Shown in pieces: positions 34,212-42,680 of a stretch of 64,000 nt of DNA. Within the stretch, counting starts at the first letter, position 1. Each line of letters begins with the position of its first letter. The stretch comes from Streptomyces sp. VRA16 Mangrove soil. GTDB taxonomy: Bacteria > Actinomycetota > Actinomycetes > Streptomycetales > Streptomycetaceae. The stretch covers positions 310,001 to 374,000 of the forward strand of contig NZ_JAFVLN010000005.1 in assembly GCF_017377775.1 (NCBI RefSeq), given 5' to 3'. The notes beneath the pieces are model-generated. The model was not told where the DNA came from, did no database searches, and saw nothing but the letters and a program-made list of their open reading frames with translations. Made by a program: the position numbers and the translations under genes.

Positions 34212-35270
34212 GTCCTCGCGGTGACGCAGCAGCAGCATCGCGGCGTCGTCGTGCAGGGGTCCTGCCGCGTGGTCCACGAGGTCGGTGCGCAGCCGCTCAA
34301 GGGCCGCCTCGGGGTCGGTGTCCTTGAGGAAGAGCACCCGGTCCTCCAGCGGGTAGAAGGTGCCCGTCTCGTCGCGGGCCTCGCTGACGCCGTCGGTGTA
34401 CAGCAGCAGCTGGTCGCCGGGCTGGAACGGCACCGCGTACGGCACGGGCGCGTCGCCGCCGTGCACGCCGAGGCCGAGCGGCAGCGCGTAGTGCGGCGGT
34501 TCCGGGAACTCGGTGGTGCCGTCGGCGCGGGTGAGCAGGGGTGCCGGGTGCCCGAAGTTGAGGAACGTCGCCTCGCTGCGGCCCTCCGCGACCTCGACCA
34601 GGAGTGCGCTGACGAACCGCTCGCCCAGCAGCTCCCGCTCCAGGGCGCGCTCCAACCGGCCGCCGAGACCGGCCAGTTCGGGCTCGTCGTGGGCCGCCTC
34701 GCGGAACGCGCCGAGCACCCGCGCAGCCGTCTCGACCGCCTCCAGGCCCTTGCCCTGGACGTCGCCGATGATGGCCCGGGTGCTGCCCGGGGCGACCACG
34801 ACCTCGTACAGGTCGCCGCCGATGCGCGCCTGGGCGACGGCGGAGGTGTAGGAGACGGCGACGCGCAGCTTGCCCGCGACGCGCGGCACCGGACGCAGCA
34901 GGACGCGCTGGGCGACCTCGGCGATGGAGCGGACGCTGGCCAGTTCGGCGTCGCGGCGCTCACGCATCGCGACCGCGCCGAGGGCGGCGGCGGTGACTCC
35001 GGCGACGCTGATGGAGGCGATGTAGACGCGCCGGTGGCTCAGCGTGCCGTCGGACGCGGCGAGCACGACGCACAGCAGCAGGGCGACGGCGCCGATCCGG
35101 GCGGTGCGCCGCTTGCCGCCGCTCAGCCCCGCGAACGCCGGGCCGAGCGACATCAGGGACAGCAGCCCGAAGCCGGTGGGCGTCACCAGTTCGGCGATGA
35201 CGACGAGCCCCATCACCCCGTAGGGCAGGGCGGCGAGGGCCCGGCCGGCCCGGAACTTCGCCTGCGTCAT
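34209..35270 (-). CDS. membrane-anchored SpoIIE/PP2C phosphatase
   Basis: A 353-residue protein. About three or four hydrophobic spans lie in residues 10-105 (LPYGVMGLVVIAELVTP, IGAVALLLCVVLAAS, VYIASISVAGVTAAAL), then a helix leads into a PPM/SpoIIE phosphatase with ARIGGDLYEVVVAP and IGDVQGKGLEAVETAA carrying the metal aspartates and a final LHDDAAMLLL. Its architecture is common in streptomycetes, where such phosphatases act on STAS anti-anti-sigma factors. The stop codon is the TCA at a mobile-element relic. It is the third SpoIIE-type protein in the window; no dedicated anti-sigma gene is adjacent. Confidence 0.9.
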   Translation of the reverse strand: MTQAKFRAGRALAALPYGVMGLVVIAELVTPTGFGLLSLMSLGPAFAGLSGGKRRTARIGAVALLLCVVLAASDGTLSHRRVYIASISVAGVTAAALGAVAMRERRDAELASVRSIAEVAQRVLLRPVPRVAGKLRVAVSYTSAVAQARIGGDLYEVVVAPGSTRAIIGDVQGKGLEAVETAARVLGAFREAAHDEPELAGLGGRLERALERELLGERFVSALLVEVAEGRSEATFLNFGHPAPLLTRADGTTEFPEPPHYALPLGLGVHGGDAPVPYAVPFQPGDQLLLYTDGVSEARDETGTFYPLEDRVLFLKDTDPEAALERLRTDLVDHAAGPLHDDAAMLLLRHRED

Positions 35271-35387
35271 CGCTCTCCCCGTCAGGACGGCACGTCCGCG
35301 TTTGGTTCTGTCGCGCCTTGAGCGTATGCGGGGTTTCTTGACAATGGATGAGAACGCGGCAATTCCGCGCCCTCAGGTGACTCTCCG

Positions 35388-37184
35388 TCAGCCGGACGTG
35401 CCGCCCGTCCCGTGCTGGGCGGCGAGGCGCACCGGCGTGTTCTGCGCGCCGTAGCCACGGTAGCCGCCATCGCGCTGGACGAGTTCGAAGAAGACCCGCC
35501 CGACGGTCTGGGTGTAACAGTGCCGGAAGGTGCCGTGGCCGTCCTCGTCGTAGAGGATGCCGAGTTCCCGGTACGTGTCCAGCTCGCCCGGGGCGAACGC
35601 GTGCCGGGCCGCGAGGTCGTCGTAGTAGTTGGCGGGCATGGCGAGCAGTTGTCCGCCGGCCGCGCGGAAGCGGCGTGCGGCGGTGACGACGTCGTCGGTG
35701 ACGAGGGCGATGTGCTGGGCGCGGTCGCGGTCGTCGCCGGGCCCGGGGCCGACCCCGAGGGCGATGCGGACGGCGCCGTCGGGGGTGGAGAAGGCGCGGC
35801 TGCGCAGCAGTCCGTACGGGTCGGCGACGTCGACACTGCCCTGCGCGTCGAGGCCGAGCACGGAGCGGTGGAAGAGCGAGGCCTCGTCGAACTGGTGCCA
35901 GGGCTGGGTCAGCGCGAGGTGGTCGATGCGGTGGACGGTGCCGGGCACGGGCCGCTCCGGCCCGGTCGGCTCGAAGTCCCTCTTCCAGTTGGGGAGTTCG
36001 GGCCTGTCGGTGGCGCAGAAGAAGAGTTCGGTGCCGTCGGGTGCGGCGACGGCGTCGAGGAGGACGTCGCCGGTGGCGCGGCGGCGCGGCAGGACGGGGG
36101 CGAGCAGGGCCTCGGCGCGTCGGGCCGCGTCGGCCGGGTCCGGGCTCTCCAGGCCGACGGCGGCGAGAACGGTGCCGTCGCGGCGCGCGGCGGGCCCGGT
36201 GTTGAGCAGGACGCGGGCCTCGCCCTGCTCCCACAGGTCGACCGGCTTGCCGCGGTGGCGGCCGGTGCGGGTGAAGCCGAGGGCGGTGAGCAGGGCGGTG
36301 GCGGGGGCGATGTCGGGCGTGACGAGTTCGGCGAAGGCGACGCCCGTGGGGACGACGGGTGCGGGCAGCTCCCCCTCCCCCACGGCTTCCTGGAGCACCA
36401 GGAGCGAGCGCAGGGCGTCGACGGCGGCGGGCCCGGCCTCCGCCTGCCGGAACACGTCGTTGAAGACCTCCAGGGACAGCGGGCCGCGGTAGCCCGCGCG
36501 CAGCACGTGCCGGAGCAGCCCGGCGACGTCGAGGTCGCCCTGGCCGGGGAAGCAGCGGTAGTGGCGGCTCCACTGCAGGACGTCCATGGCGAGCTGCGGC
36601 GCGTCGGCGAGCTGCAGGAAGAAGATCTTCTCGCCGGGGATGTCCTCGATGCCCTTCGGGTCGCAGCCGCGGGCGAGGATGTGGAAGCTGTCGAGGCAGG
36701 TACCGAGCGCCGGGTGGTCGGCGGCCTCGACGATCCGCCAGGCGTGGTCGTACGTGTTCACGTGGCGGCCCCAGGCCAGCGCCTCGTAGGCGACCTTGAT
36801 GCCGGAACCGGCCGCGCGGTCGGCGAGCAGGCGCAGCTGGTGGGCGGCGAGCGCGTCGTCGTCCTCGGCGTGCGGCGAGACACTGGAGCAGACCAGCACG
36901 GTGTCGGCGCCGAGCCGCTCCATCACGCGGAACTTGTGCTCGGCGCGGCGCAGATTGCGCGCGAACACGTCGCCGGGCACGGCCTCGATGTCGCGCAGCG
37001 GCTGGTACAGGTCGATGCTCAGGCCGAGGTCCGCACAGAGCGCGCGCACGTCCTCGGGGGTGAGCGGGCTCGCGAGCAGGTCGTTCTCGAAGATCTCGAC
37101 GCCGTCGAACCCGGCGCGGGCGGCGGCGGTGAGCTTCTCGGTGAGCGATCCGCTGAGCGAGACGGTGGCGATGGAGGTACGCAC
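35388..37184 (-). CDS. quiC: 3-dehydroshikimate dehydratase (QuiC type) with HPPD-like C-terminal domain
   Basis: A 598-residue two-domain enzyme. The N-terminal sugar-phosphate-isomerase-like TIM barrel has metal ligands Glu134 (VAYEALAWG), Asp165 (TCLDSFHIL), Gln191 (FLQLADAP) and Glu239 (LSLEVFND), at positions matching those I recall for the Pseudomonas QuiC1 dehydratase, which converts 3-dehydroshikimate to protocatechuate. The C-terminal half is a vicinal-oxygen-chelate pair like 4-hydroxyphenylpyruvate dioxygenase, with a retained facial triad in RIDHLALTQ, AQHIALVTDD and FFELVQRDGG. GTG 37184 has CAGGAG at 6 nt; ATG 37208 is the longer alternative. Divergent from the tetR gene, with an operator-like palindrome between them. 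Confidence 0.88.
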   Translation of the reverse strand: MRTSIATVSLSGSLTEKLTAAARAGFDGVEIFENDLLASPLTPEDVRALCADLGLSIDLYQPLRDIEAVPGDVFARNLRRAEHKFRVMERLGADTVLVCSSVSPHAEDDDALAAHQLRLLADRAAGSGIKVAYEALAWGRHVNTYDHAWRIVEAADHPALGTCLDSFHILARGCDPKGIEDIPGEKIFFLQLADAPQLAMDVLQWSRHYRCFPGQGDLDVAGLLRHVLRAGYRGPLSLEVFNDVFRQAEAGPAAVDALRSLLVLQEAVGEGELPAPVVPTGVAFAELVTPDIAPATALLTALGFTRTGRHRGKPVDLWEQGEARVLLNTGPAARRDGTVLAAVGLESPDPADAARRAEALLAPVLPRRRATGDVLLDAVAAPDGTELFFCATDRPELPNWKRDFEPTGPERPVPGTVHRIDHLALTQPWHQFDEASLFHRSVLGLDAQGSVDVADPYGLLRSRAFSTPDGAVRIALGVGPGPGDDRDRAQHIALVTDDVVTAARRFRAAGGQLLAMPANYYDDLAARHAFAPGELDTYRELGILYDEDGHGTFRHCYTQTVGRVFFELVQRDGGYRGYGAQNTPVRLAAQHGTGGTSG

Positions 37185-37232
37185 GGCGGACTCCTGCTCC
37201 TTCGGCACGGCATGTGATGCGCGAAACTTAAT

Positions 37233-37250
37233 GTACGAACTGGTTCGTTA
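37233..37250. promoter_or_regulatory. operator-like dyad between quiC and tetR
   Basis: ACGAAC-TG-GTTCGT (37235-37248) is a 6-2-6 inverted repeat. Read on the minus strand, TAACGAACCAGTTCGTAC matches 38109-38126 upstream of the MFS gene at 13 of 18 positions (TAACnAnCCAGTnnGT). Binding by the TetR protein encoded next door is the simplest explanation. Confidence 0.6.
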
Positions 37251-37370
37251 CTCATATCAGGCCCGCCACCTCCTGTGAAGGACCGCGGCACTTCTACAAT
37301 CACCCCAGCAGCACGGCCCAGCAGCACAGGCCGGCGTCCGCCCGTCCGTCCGCGCGAAGGATCGATCCTC

Positions 37371-38036
37371 ATGACCACTGTCGAAGAGCCGGCCCGACGC
37401 GAGGTCCGCACCCGGGACGCGGCGCGCACGAAGGCCGAGATCCTTGCCGTGGCAACCGAGGAGTTCGCCCGCGCCGGGTACACGGGCGCCCGGGTCGACG
37501 AGATCGCCGCCCGCACCCGGACCACGAAACGGATGATCTATTACTACTTCGGCGGCAAGGAGCAGCTGTTCACCGCGGTCCTGGAGCGCAGCTACACGGT
37601 GATCCGGGAGGCCGAGCAGGACGTCGACGTCGAGCATCTCGACCCGGTCGCCGCGATCCGGCGGCTCGCCGAGCTGACCTTCGACCACCACGAGGCGCAC
37701 CCGGACTTCATCCGGCTCGTGTCGATCGAGAACATCCACGACGCCGAGCACATCGCGGCGTCCGAGACGCTGAGCTCCCTCAACTCGCCCGCGATCGACG
37801 TGATCCGGCGCATCCTGGAGGCGGGCCGGGCCGAGGGCGTGTTCACGGCGGAGGTGGACGCGGTCGACCTGCACGCGACGATCAGTTCGTTCTGCTTCTT
37901 CCGGGTCTCCAACCGGCACACCTTCGGCGCCCTGTTCGGCCGCGACCTGACCGCGGCCGACCGCCGTGAGCACTACCGCACGATGCTCGGGGACATGGTG
38001 ATCGCGTACCTGACGGGCGCGCGGGCGGACGCGTAG
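37371..38036 (+). CDS. TetR-family regulator
   Basis: A 221-residue repressor. The N-terminal helix-turn-helix is intact: RTKAEILAVATEEFARAGYTGARVDEIAARTRTTKRMIYYYFGGKEQLF. The C-terminal ligand domain holds a DHHEAHPDFIRLVSIENIHD segment typical of the subgroup linked to aromatic or shikimate catabolism. ATG 37371 has GAAGGA at 8 nt. It sits between quiC (divergent) and the MFS gene (same strand), and similar operator sequences lie before both, so it probably represses this cassette until a shikimate-pathway compound is present. Confidence 0.9.
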   Translation: MTTVEEPARREVRTRDAARTKAEILAVATEEFARAGYTGARVDEIAARTRTTKRMIYYYFGGKEQLFTAVLERSYTVIREAEQDVDVEHLDPVAAIRRLAELTFDHHEAHPDFIRLVSIENIHDAEHIAASETLSSLNSPAIDVIRRILEAGRAEGVFTAEVDAVDLHATISSFCFFRVSNRHTFGALFGRDLTAADRREHYRTMLGDMVIAYLTGARADA

Positions 38037-38062
38037 CGGCCCGACGGGGCGCGGCCCACCCC

Positions 38063-38091
38063 TTGACAGGTCGTTAACACCGGCGCAACAT
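38063..38091 (+). promoter_or_regulatory. candidate promoter for the MFS gene
   Basis: TTGACA (38063-38068) is a consensus -35 box, followed after 17 nt by CAACAT (38086-38091) as a moderate -10. The operator-like site at 38109-38126 lies downstream of it, where a bound repressor would block elongation or initiation. Confidence 0.45.
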
Positions 38092-38108
38092 CCCTAGCCA
38101 TCCACTAC

Positions 38109-38126
38109 TAACTATCCAGTGGGTTA
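38109..38126. promoter_or_regulatory. second operator-like site, upstream of MFS gene
   Basis: TAACTATCCAGTGGGTTA is an imperfect dyad (TAAC-N10-GTTA) in an A+T-rich island. It shares TAACnAnCCAGTnnGT with the minus-strand sequence at 37233-37250, and the tetR gene lies between the two sites. Confidence 0.55.
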
Positions 38127-38178
38127 ATTAGCAACCGGATGCCGAGCCGAGTGCTTCCCGTCCCCCGAAGGAGCCCGT

Positions 38179-39534
38179 GTGTCCGTCCCCGCTCCCCCGC
38201 CGTCGCAGGGCCAGCCGCGCAAGGCGGCGCTGGCCGCCTGGATCGGCAGCGCCCTGGAGTACTACGACTTCTTCATCTACGGCAGCGCCGCCGCGCTCGT
38301 CTTCCCCAAGGTCTTCTTCGACGAGTCGGACCCCGCCGACGCGGCGCTGCTGTCCCTGGCCACGTTCGGTGTCGCCTACGCCGCCCGCCCGGTCGGCGCC
38401 CTTTTCCTCGGGCACATCGGTGACCGGCTGGGCCGCCGCAAGATCATGGTCTTCACGCTGGTACTGATGGGCCTGTCGACGTTCCTCATCGGCTGTCTGC
38501 CGACGCGCGCCCAGGTCGGCGGCCTCGCGCCGCTGTTCCTCGTGCTGTGCCGGGTGCTGCAGGGCATCTCGGCGGCGGGCGAGCAGGCCAGTGCCGGTTC
38601 GATGTCGCTGGAACACGCACCGGCCCGGCAGCGCGCCTACTTCACCAGCTTCACGCTCAGCGGCACCCAGGCCGGTCAGCTCCTGGCGACGCTGGTCTTC
38701 CTGCCGATCGCCGCGCTGCCGGAGGACCAGCTCCTGTCGTGGGGCTGGCGGATCCCGTTCTGGCTGAGCGTGGCCGTCGCGGTCGTCGGCTATGTCATCC
38801 GGCGCACGCTGGAGGAGCCGCCGGAGTTCGCCCGGCAGGCGGCGAAGAGCGGACGGGCCGAGCGGCTGCCGCTGGCGGTGCTGCTCACGGAGCACTGGTC
38901 GAGCCTGCTGCGGGTGATCGGAGGCGCGCTCGTCGCCTCGGTCAGCACGATCTTCACCGTGTGGGCGCTGTCGTACGCGACGAGCGACGCGGTCGGCATG
39001 GACCGCTCCGGCATGCTGTGGGTGGGTGCCGTGGCGAATCTGGTCGCGCTCGGCGCGATTCCGCTGTGGGCGCGCCTCGCCGACCGGATCGGGCGCCGCC
39101 CGGTGTACCTCATCGGCGCCGCGGGCAGCGCGCTGCTGATGTTCGGCTACCTGTGGGCGATCTCCACGGGCTCCTACCCGCTCACCTTCGTCCTCGGCGT
39201 CCTCGCGTTCGGCGTCGTGTACAGCGCGGCCAACGCGGTGTGGCCGGCCTTCTACGGCGAGATGTTCCCGACCCGGGTCCGGCTGTCGGGCATGGCGATC
39301 GGCACCCAGATCGGGTTCGCGGTGGCCGGGTTCGCGGTGACGTTCGCGGCGCAGATCGCGGGTGACGGCGGTGACGACTGGTTCGCGGTGGCCGTGTTCA
39401 CGGCGGCCCTGTGCGTCCCGCCGGTGATCGCGGCGCTGACGGCTCGCGAGACGTTCCGGGTGCCGACCGAGCGGCTCGGTGAGCGGGACGCGGCGCCGGT
39501 CGCGGTGGAGGGTGCGCAGCGGGCGACGATCTGA
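38179..39534 (+). CDS. MFS metabolite:H+ symporter (MHS family, shikimate-transporter-like)
   Basis: A 451-residue 12-span carrier of the MHS family (ShiA, KgtP and ProP relatives). Family features: WIGSALEYYDFFIYGSAAAL in span 1, GDRLGRRKIMVFTL in loop 2-3, and GWRIPFWLSV before the central loop. GTG 38179 has GAAGGAG at 6-7 nt. Location beyond tetR and quiC, plus the shared operator, suggests import of shikimate, quinate or dehydroshikimate to feed the QuiC reaction. The substrate is inferred from context only. Confidence 0.88.
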   Translation: MSVPAPPPSQGQPRKAALAAWIGSALEYYDFFIYGSAAALVFPKVFFDESDPADAALLSLATFGVAYAARPVGALFLGHIGDRLGRRKIMVFTLVLMGLSTFLIGCLPTRAQVGGLAPLFLVLCRVLQGISAAGEQASAGSMSLEHAPARQRAYFTSFTLSGTQAGQLLATLVFLPIAALPEDQLLSWGWRIPFWLSVAVAVVGYVIRRTLEEPPEFARQAAKSGRAERLPLAVLLTEHWSSLLRVIGGALVASVSTIFTVWALSYATSDAVGMDRSGMLWVGAVANLVALGAIPLWARLADRIGRRPVYLIGAAGSALLMFGYLWAISTGSYPLTFVLGVLAFGVVYSAANAVWPAFYGEMFPTRVRLSGMAIGTQIGFAVAGFAVTFAAQIAGDGGDDWFAVAVFTAALCVPPVIAALTARETFRVPTERLGERDAAPVAVEGAQRATI

Positions 39535-39561
39535 CGGCGCGGCACCGGGGAGGGCGGAGCG

Positions 39562-39567
39562 TAGGCT
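39562..39567 (+). promoter_or_regulatory. -10 box TAGGCT, leaderless type
   Basis: TAGGCT ends 7 nt before GTG 39575, with no ribosome site between, so the small membrane protein gene is probably transcribed from its first codon. Confidence 0.5.
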
Positions 39568-39574
39568 CGGGCCC

Positions 39575-39865
39575 GTGACGGCCCTTCTCCCCTACCTCGC
39601 CCTCCTGGCCTTCCTCGCCCTGGCCGTGGCCTGCCTCGCCCGGCTCGCCGCGCGGGTGCGCCGCCGGGGCACGGCGGGCGGCGCGGTGACGGCGGCGCTC
39701 GCCGCCTACGAGGAGGCGTACCGCGTGACGTCGCACGAGGCGTACACCGAGATGCGGGCCCGGGCCGACCGGCTGTCGCCGCTGGAGTCGCCCGACGGCC
39801 ACTGGCGGTCGGGGCGGACCCGCCGGTCGCGTCGACGTTTCTCACGTGCGCGACGGGTCCGCTGA
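39575..39865 (+). CDS. small single-span membrane protein
   Basis: A 96-residue protein not recognised beyond its topology. Residues 3-24 are a hydrophobic span (LLPYLALLAFLALAVACLA) followed by a basic stop-transfer (RRRG), a short helix (YEEAYRVTSHEAYTEMRARADR) and a strongly basic C-terminus ending RRSRRRFSRARRVR. The tail would lie in the cytoplasm and could bind nucleic acid or lipid headgroups. GC at third positions fits coding. GTG 39575 is supported by the leaderless -10 box. Confidence 0.65.
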   Translation: MTALLPYLALLAFLALAVACLARLAARVRRRGTAGGAVTAALAAYEEAYRVTSHEAYTEMRARADRLSPLESPDGHWRSGRTRRSRRRFSRARRVR

Positions 39866-39878
39866 CCGCTCGCGACCC

Positions 39879-39926
39879 ACGGGCAGGTGCCCCGGCCGTC
39901 CGACGACGACCGGGGCACCTGCCCGT
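39879..39926. terminator. bidirectional terminator between convergent genes
   Basis: ACGGGCAGGTGCCCCGG (39879-39895) pairs perfectly with 39910-39926 around a 14-nt loop. It lies between the small membrane protein gene and the convergent secreted DUF1906 gene. Confidence 0.8.
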
Positions 39927-39929
39927 CCG

Positions 39930-42104
39930 TCAGCCGCAGTTGTGCGCCGCCGCCGTGCTGGAGGCGACCACGATGTCGACGGCTCCCGCGAGGGCCGTCA
40001 GATGCACCGCGTCGACCGTCAGTCCGTCACCGGACCTGGTCTGCTCGTTGACGACGAGCCTGGCACCCGCGCCCAGGTCGACCACCGCGTTCGGCTCGTC
40101 CCCGACGTCGACGGGGAAGCCGCCGACCCTGAGCGTGAGACCCGTGCCGCCGGTCGTGGCCGAACAGGTGCTGTGGACCTCGGACCTGACGCCGGACAGT
40201 TCGACGACGGGGAGTCCGGTGAGGCCGATGCGCACCTTGTCGACGGTCGCGCCGGCGCTCGCGCCGCTCGGTCCCGTCGTCGTCGTGACGTCGGCGCAGA
40301 GCGCCGAGGCGGACAGGACGACGGCGTTGACGCTCGCCGTGCAGGGCGGGATCTTCTTCGTCGCACCCGCCGTGCGCACCGTGCCGGTGTCCGGGGCCGG
40401 GCCGATGCTGACGGGCAGGCCGAGGGCGGACACCTTGGCGTTCAGGCCGTAGGCGCGCCCGGTGACGTACTGGAGTTTCAGCAGGGCCTCGGCCTGCGAC
40501 GCCTTGTAGGCGTCGTCGCCCGCGAAGGACGCGGTGAGCGGGACCGTCGCGTCCGCGGTGAGCGGCTGGTCGACCGAGGCGACGGTGCACCTCGCCGCGC
40601 CCTGGGCGTCGGTCTTCGCCGTGCAGGTCTGCGCCGTGTCGCCGCCGAGCGCGAAGGCGACCTCCCGGTCGGCGACGGGAGCGCCGCCGTCCTTCTCGGT
40701 GAGGGTGGCGGAGAGTTCGGCGGGCGACCCGTCGGAGAGGGACGTCGGGCCGGTGTAGGTGAGCGCGGTGTCCTTCTGCTGCGGGGGCTGGACGACGCCC
40801 TGGCCCACGTCGAGCAGGTCCGCGTCGATCGCCATCGTGACGCCGCCGTAGGTCTCGGTGACATCGCCCGAGTACTGGCGGATGCGCTGGTGGTCGGCCC
40901 ACATGTGGTCCGGGATCTGCGGGTCGCCGGTGTCGGCCGGCGGTTCGCCCGCCTCGCCCCCGGGAGCCACCCAGCGCGCGAAGTCGATGACGTCGGGCTG
41001 CACGTAGCCCGTGCCGTCCTGCGCCACCAGGTCGGTGATGAGGGACGAGACGCTGCCGTACACGCCGGAGACGTACCCGAGTTCGTGGAGCGTGGTGGTC
41101 CAGGACTGGATGAACGCCAGCACCCGGTCGCTGACCGCGCCGCCGCGCGTGTACTGCTCCATGTTGAAGTAGAGGACCGAGCCCTTGGCGAAGCCGAGGC
41201 TCTCGGCCTGGGCCGCCGCGTCCCGCGCCGAGGCCGCGCCCTGCGGCACCGGGTCGGTGATGACCTCGCAGTCACCGGTGCAGCTGCCCGCGCCGCGCTC
41301 GGCCTGCGGTCCCACGTAGATCGGGAAGAACCGCCAGCCGTTGTCGTACTGGGTCTGCACCCAGGCCGCGTCGAAGGAGGGCGGGCAGCCCGCGTTGACG
41401 CCGCCGATGTAGACGCCGACGGCGCTGTACGGGGAGGCGTCGTGCCAGGCGTTCAGCTGGGCGGTGGAGGGCGCGTCACACTTGTCGAAGCCCTTGCCCT
41501 GGAAGGACGTGGCGTCCGTCGGGACCGCCTTGACGGCCGGGGCGGCGCCCGCGGCGGGAGCCTCGGTGGCGTCGTCGACCGGCAGGTCGGCGCTGCGCAG
41601 CACGTTCTGCACGGTCTTCTTGTCGCTGCCGTAGGCGGCGGTGACGGTGAGGCCGTCGGCGTCGGCGCGGTAGGTCTTCGCCGTACGGTTCTCGGTGACC
41701 TGGCCGGCGGCGGAGCTCCTGCCCCGCTCCGGCTGGATCAGGACGGCTTCGGTGCGCCCCAACTCCTTGGCGGGACAGTCCTGTTGCGCGGACGGTGTAC
41801 CCAGGTACACGGCGTGCCGGTCGAAGCGGACGCAGGTGTCGGGCGCCTTCGCGAGGTCGACGACGGACCAGGAGGCGGGCACGGTGAACGTGCGTCCCTG
41901 GTACGTCACTTGAGTGGTGCGAGTCTGCTCGGCCGGGGCCGCCTGGGCGGTTCCCGGGACGGCGGCCGCGGTGAGCGCGGCGGCCCCGGCGAGGGCGAGA
42001 AGGGTGGCGCGCAACGAGGTGCGCGCGCCGCGAAGTGGTCTGAGCCGAATGATGGTTCCCCCTGAGACCGGCGCCGACGGCGCGGGCCGGCGCAACTCCA
42101 TCAT
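39930..42104 (-). CDS. secreted DUF1906 (glycoside-hydrolase-like) protein with Ig-like repeat
   Basis: Up to 724 residues. A Sec signal (RTSLRATLLALAGAAALTAAAVPGTAQA) precedes an N-terminal region and the DUF1906 domain (FQGKGFDKCDAPSTAQLNAWHD, then VGVYIGGVNAGCPPSFDAAWV and FMEQY-like strands), a TIM-barrel related to GH25 lysozymes. A bacterial Ig-like domain (DTALTYTGPTSLSDGSPAELSATL) and a C-terminal domain with paired cysteines follow. It probably acts on or at the cell wall. ATG 42104 is the first ATG, but AGGGGGA lies upstream of ATC/ATT at 42050-42053 instead, so the real start may be ATT 42050, giving a normal-length signal peptide. Confidence 0.85.
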   Translation of the reverse strand: MMELRRPAPSAPVSGGTIIRLRPLRGARTSLRATLLALAGAAALTAAAVPGTAQAAPAEQTRTTQVTYQGRTFTVPASWSVVDLAKAPDTCVRFDRHAVYLGTPSAQQDCPAKELGRTEAVLIQPERGRSSAAGQVTENRTAKTYRADADGLTVTAAYGSDKKTVQNVLRSADLPVDDATEAPAAGAAPAVKAVPTDATSFQGKGFDKCDAPSTAQLNAWHDASPYSAVGVYIGGVNAGCPPSFDAAWVQTQYDNGWRFFPIYVGPQAERGAGSCTGDCEVITDPVPQGAASARDAAAQAESLGFAKGSVLYFNMEQYTRGGAVSDRVLAFIQSWTTTLHELGYVSGVYGSVSSLITDLVAQDGTGYVQPDVIDFARWVAPGGEAGEPPADTGDPQIPDHMWADHQRIRQYSGDVTETYGGVTMAIDADLLDVGQGVVQPPQQKDTALTYTGPTSLSDGSPAELSATLTEKDGGAPVADREVAFALGGDTAQTCTAKTDAQGAARCTVASVDQPLTADATVPLTASFAGDDAYKASQAEALLKLQYVTGRAYGLNAKVSALGLPVSIGPAPDTGTVRTAGATKKIPPCTASVNAVVLSASALCADVTTTTGPSGASAGATVDKVRIGLTGLPVVELSGVRSEVHSTCSATTGGTGLTLRVGGFPVDVGDEPNAVVDLGAGARLVVNEQTRSGDGLTVDAVHLTALAGAVDIVVASSTAAAHNCG

Positions 42105-42667
42105 GACGTCGGCGACAGTGCGGCACCGGCGTGGCCGCGTCAATCGAACGGGACACGTGGGGCACCCGAACCGGCCGTGGAAACAGGGGAGTTACTGCCG
42201 CGCCACCTGGGGCGGTGCGCGCAACGTGTTCGGAATGTGGTGTGAGGGCCCGGTGAAGCGGCGGGTCAGCGGACGGCCCGCCGGGCGCCCTGCGCGCGCC
42301 GCACACAGGGCTCCCACGGCGTCTTCACGCCGCCGGTTGTCCGGATCGCGGCGGCGGTCGGAGCCGTTCCGCCTCCACGAGCGCCGCGGCGGCCAGTTGC
42401 TCCCGGACCGTGCGCCGCGGGTCGCGTGTGTCGTGCTCCTGGGCAAAGCAGCCGAGACGCAGTCCGTGGCGATGACGCTCCGAAAAAGCAGAGGGACACA
42501 CTTCCGGCGTGGAAGCGGGTCCTCGGCCAGGAGATTCGGGGCGTAGACATGCGTCCGCCGTGGCGGGAGCGGCTACGGCGCTGTCCAAGGGTTTTCGGCG
42601 AGCAGGCATGGCCGAAGGTCGCGGGGCCCGCGACTTTCGGCCGAGGCGGTGGGCGGGGCGGCGTCCG
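42105..42667. other. intergenic region, no supported gene
   Basis: These 563 bases show no reading frame with domain similarity. Short frames on both strands have mixed codon use. It must hold the promoter of the secreted DUF1906 gene on one side and of the AIM24 gene on the other. Confidence 0.4.
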
Positions 42668-42673
42668 TAGCGT
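42668..42673 (+). promoter_or_regulatory. -10 box TAGCGT, leaderless type
   Basis: TAGCGT ends 7 nt before ATG 42681; the intervening GGTCGGC is not a ribosome site. Confidence 0.5.
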
Positions 42674-42680
42674 GGTCGGC

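Noticed and set aside
42105..42667. Short frames in the gap before the AIM24 gene
   Set aside because: No ribosome site, domain or consistent codon pattern on either strand.
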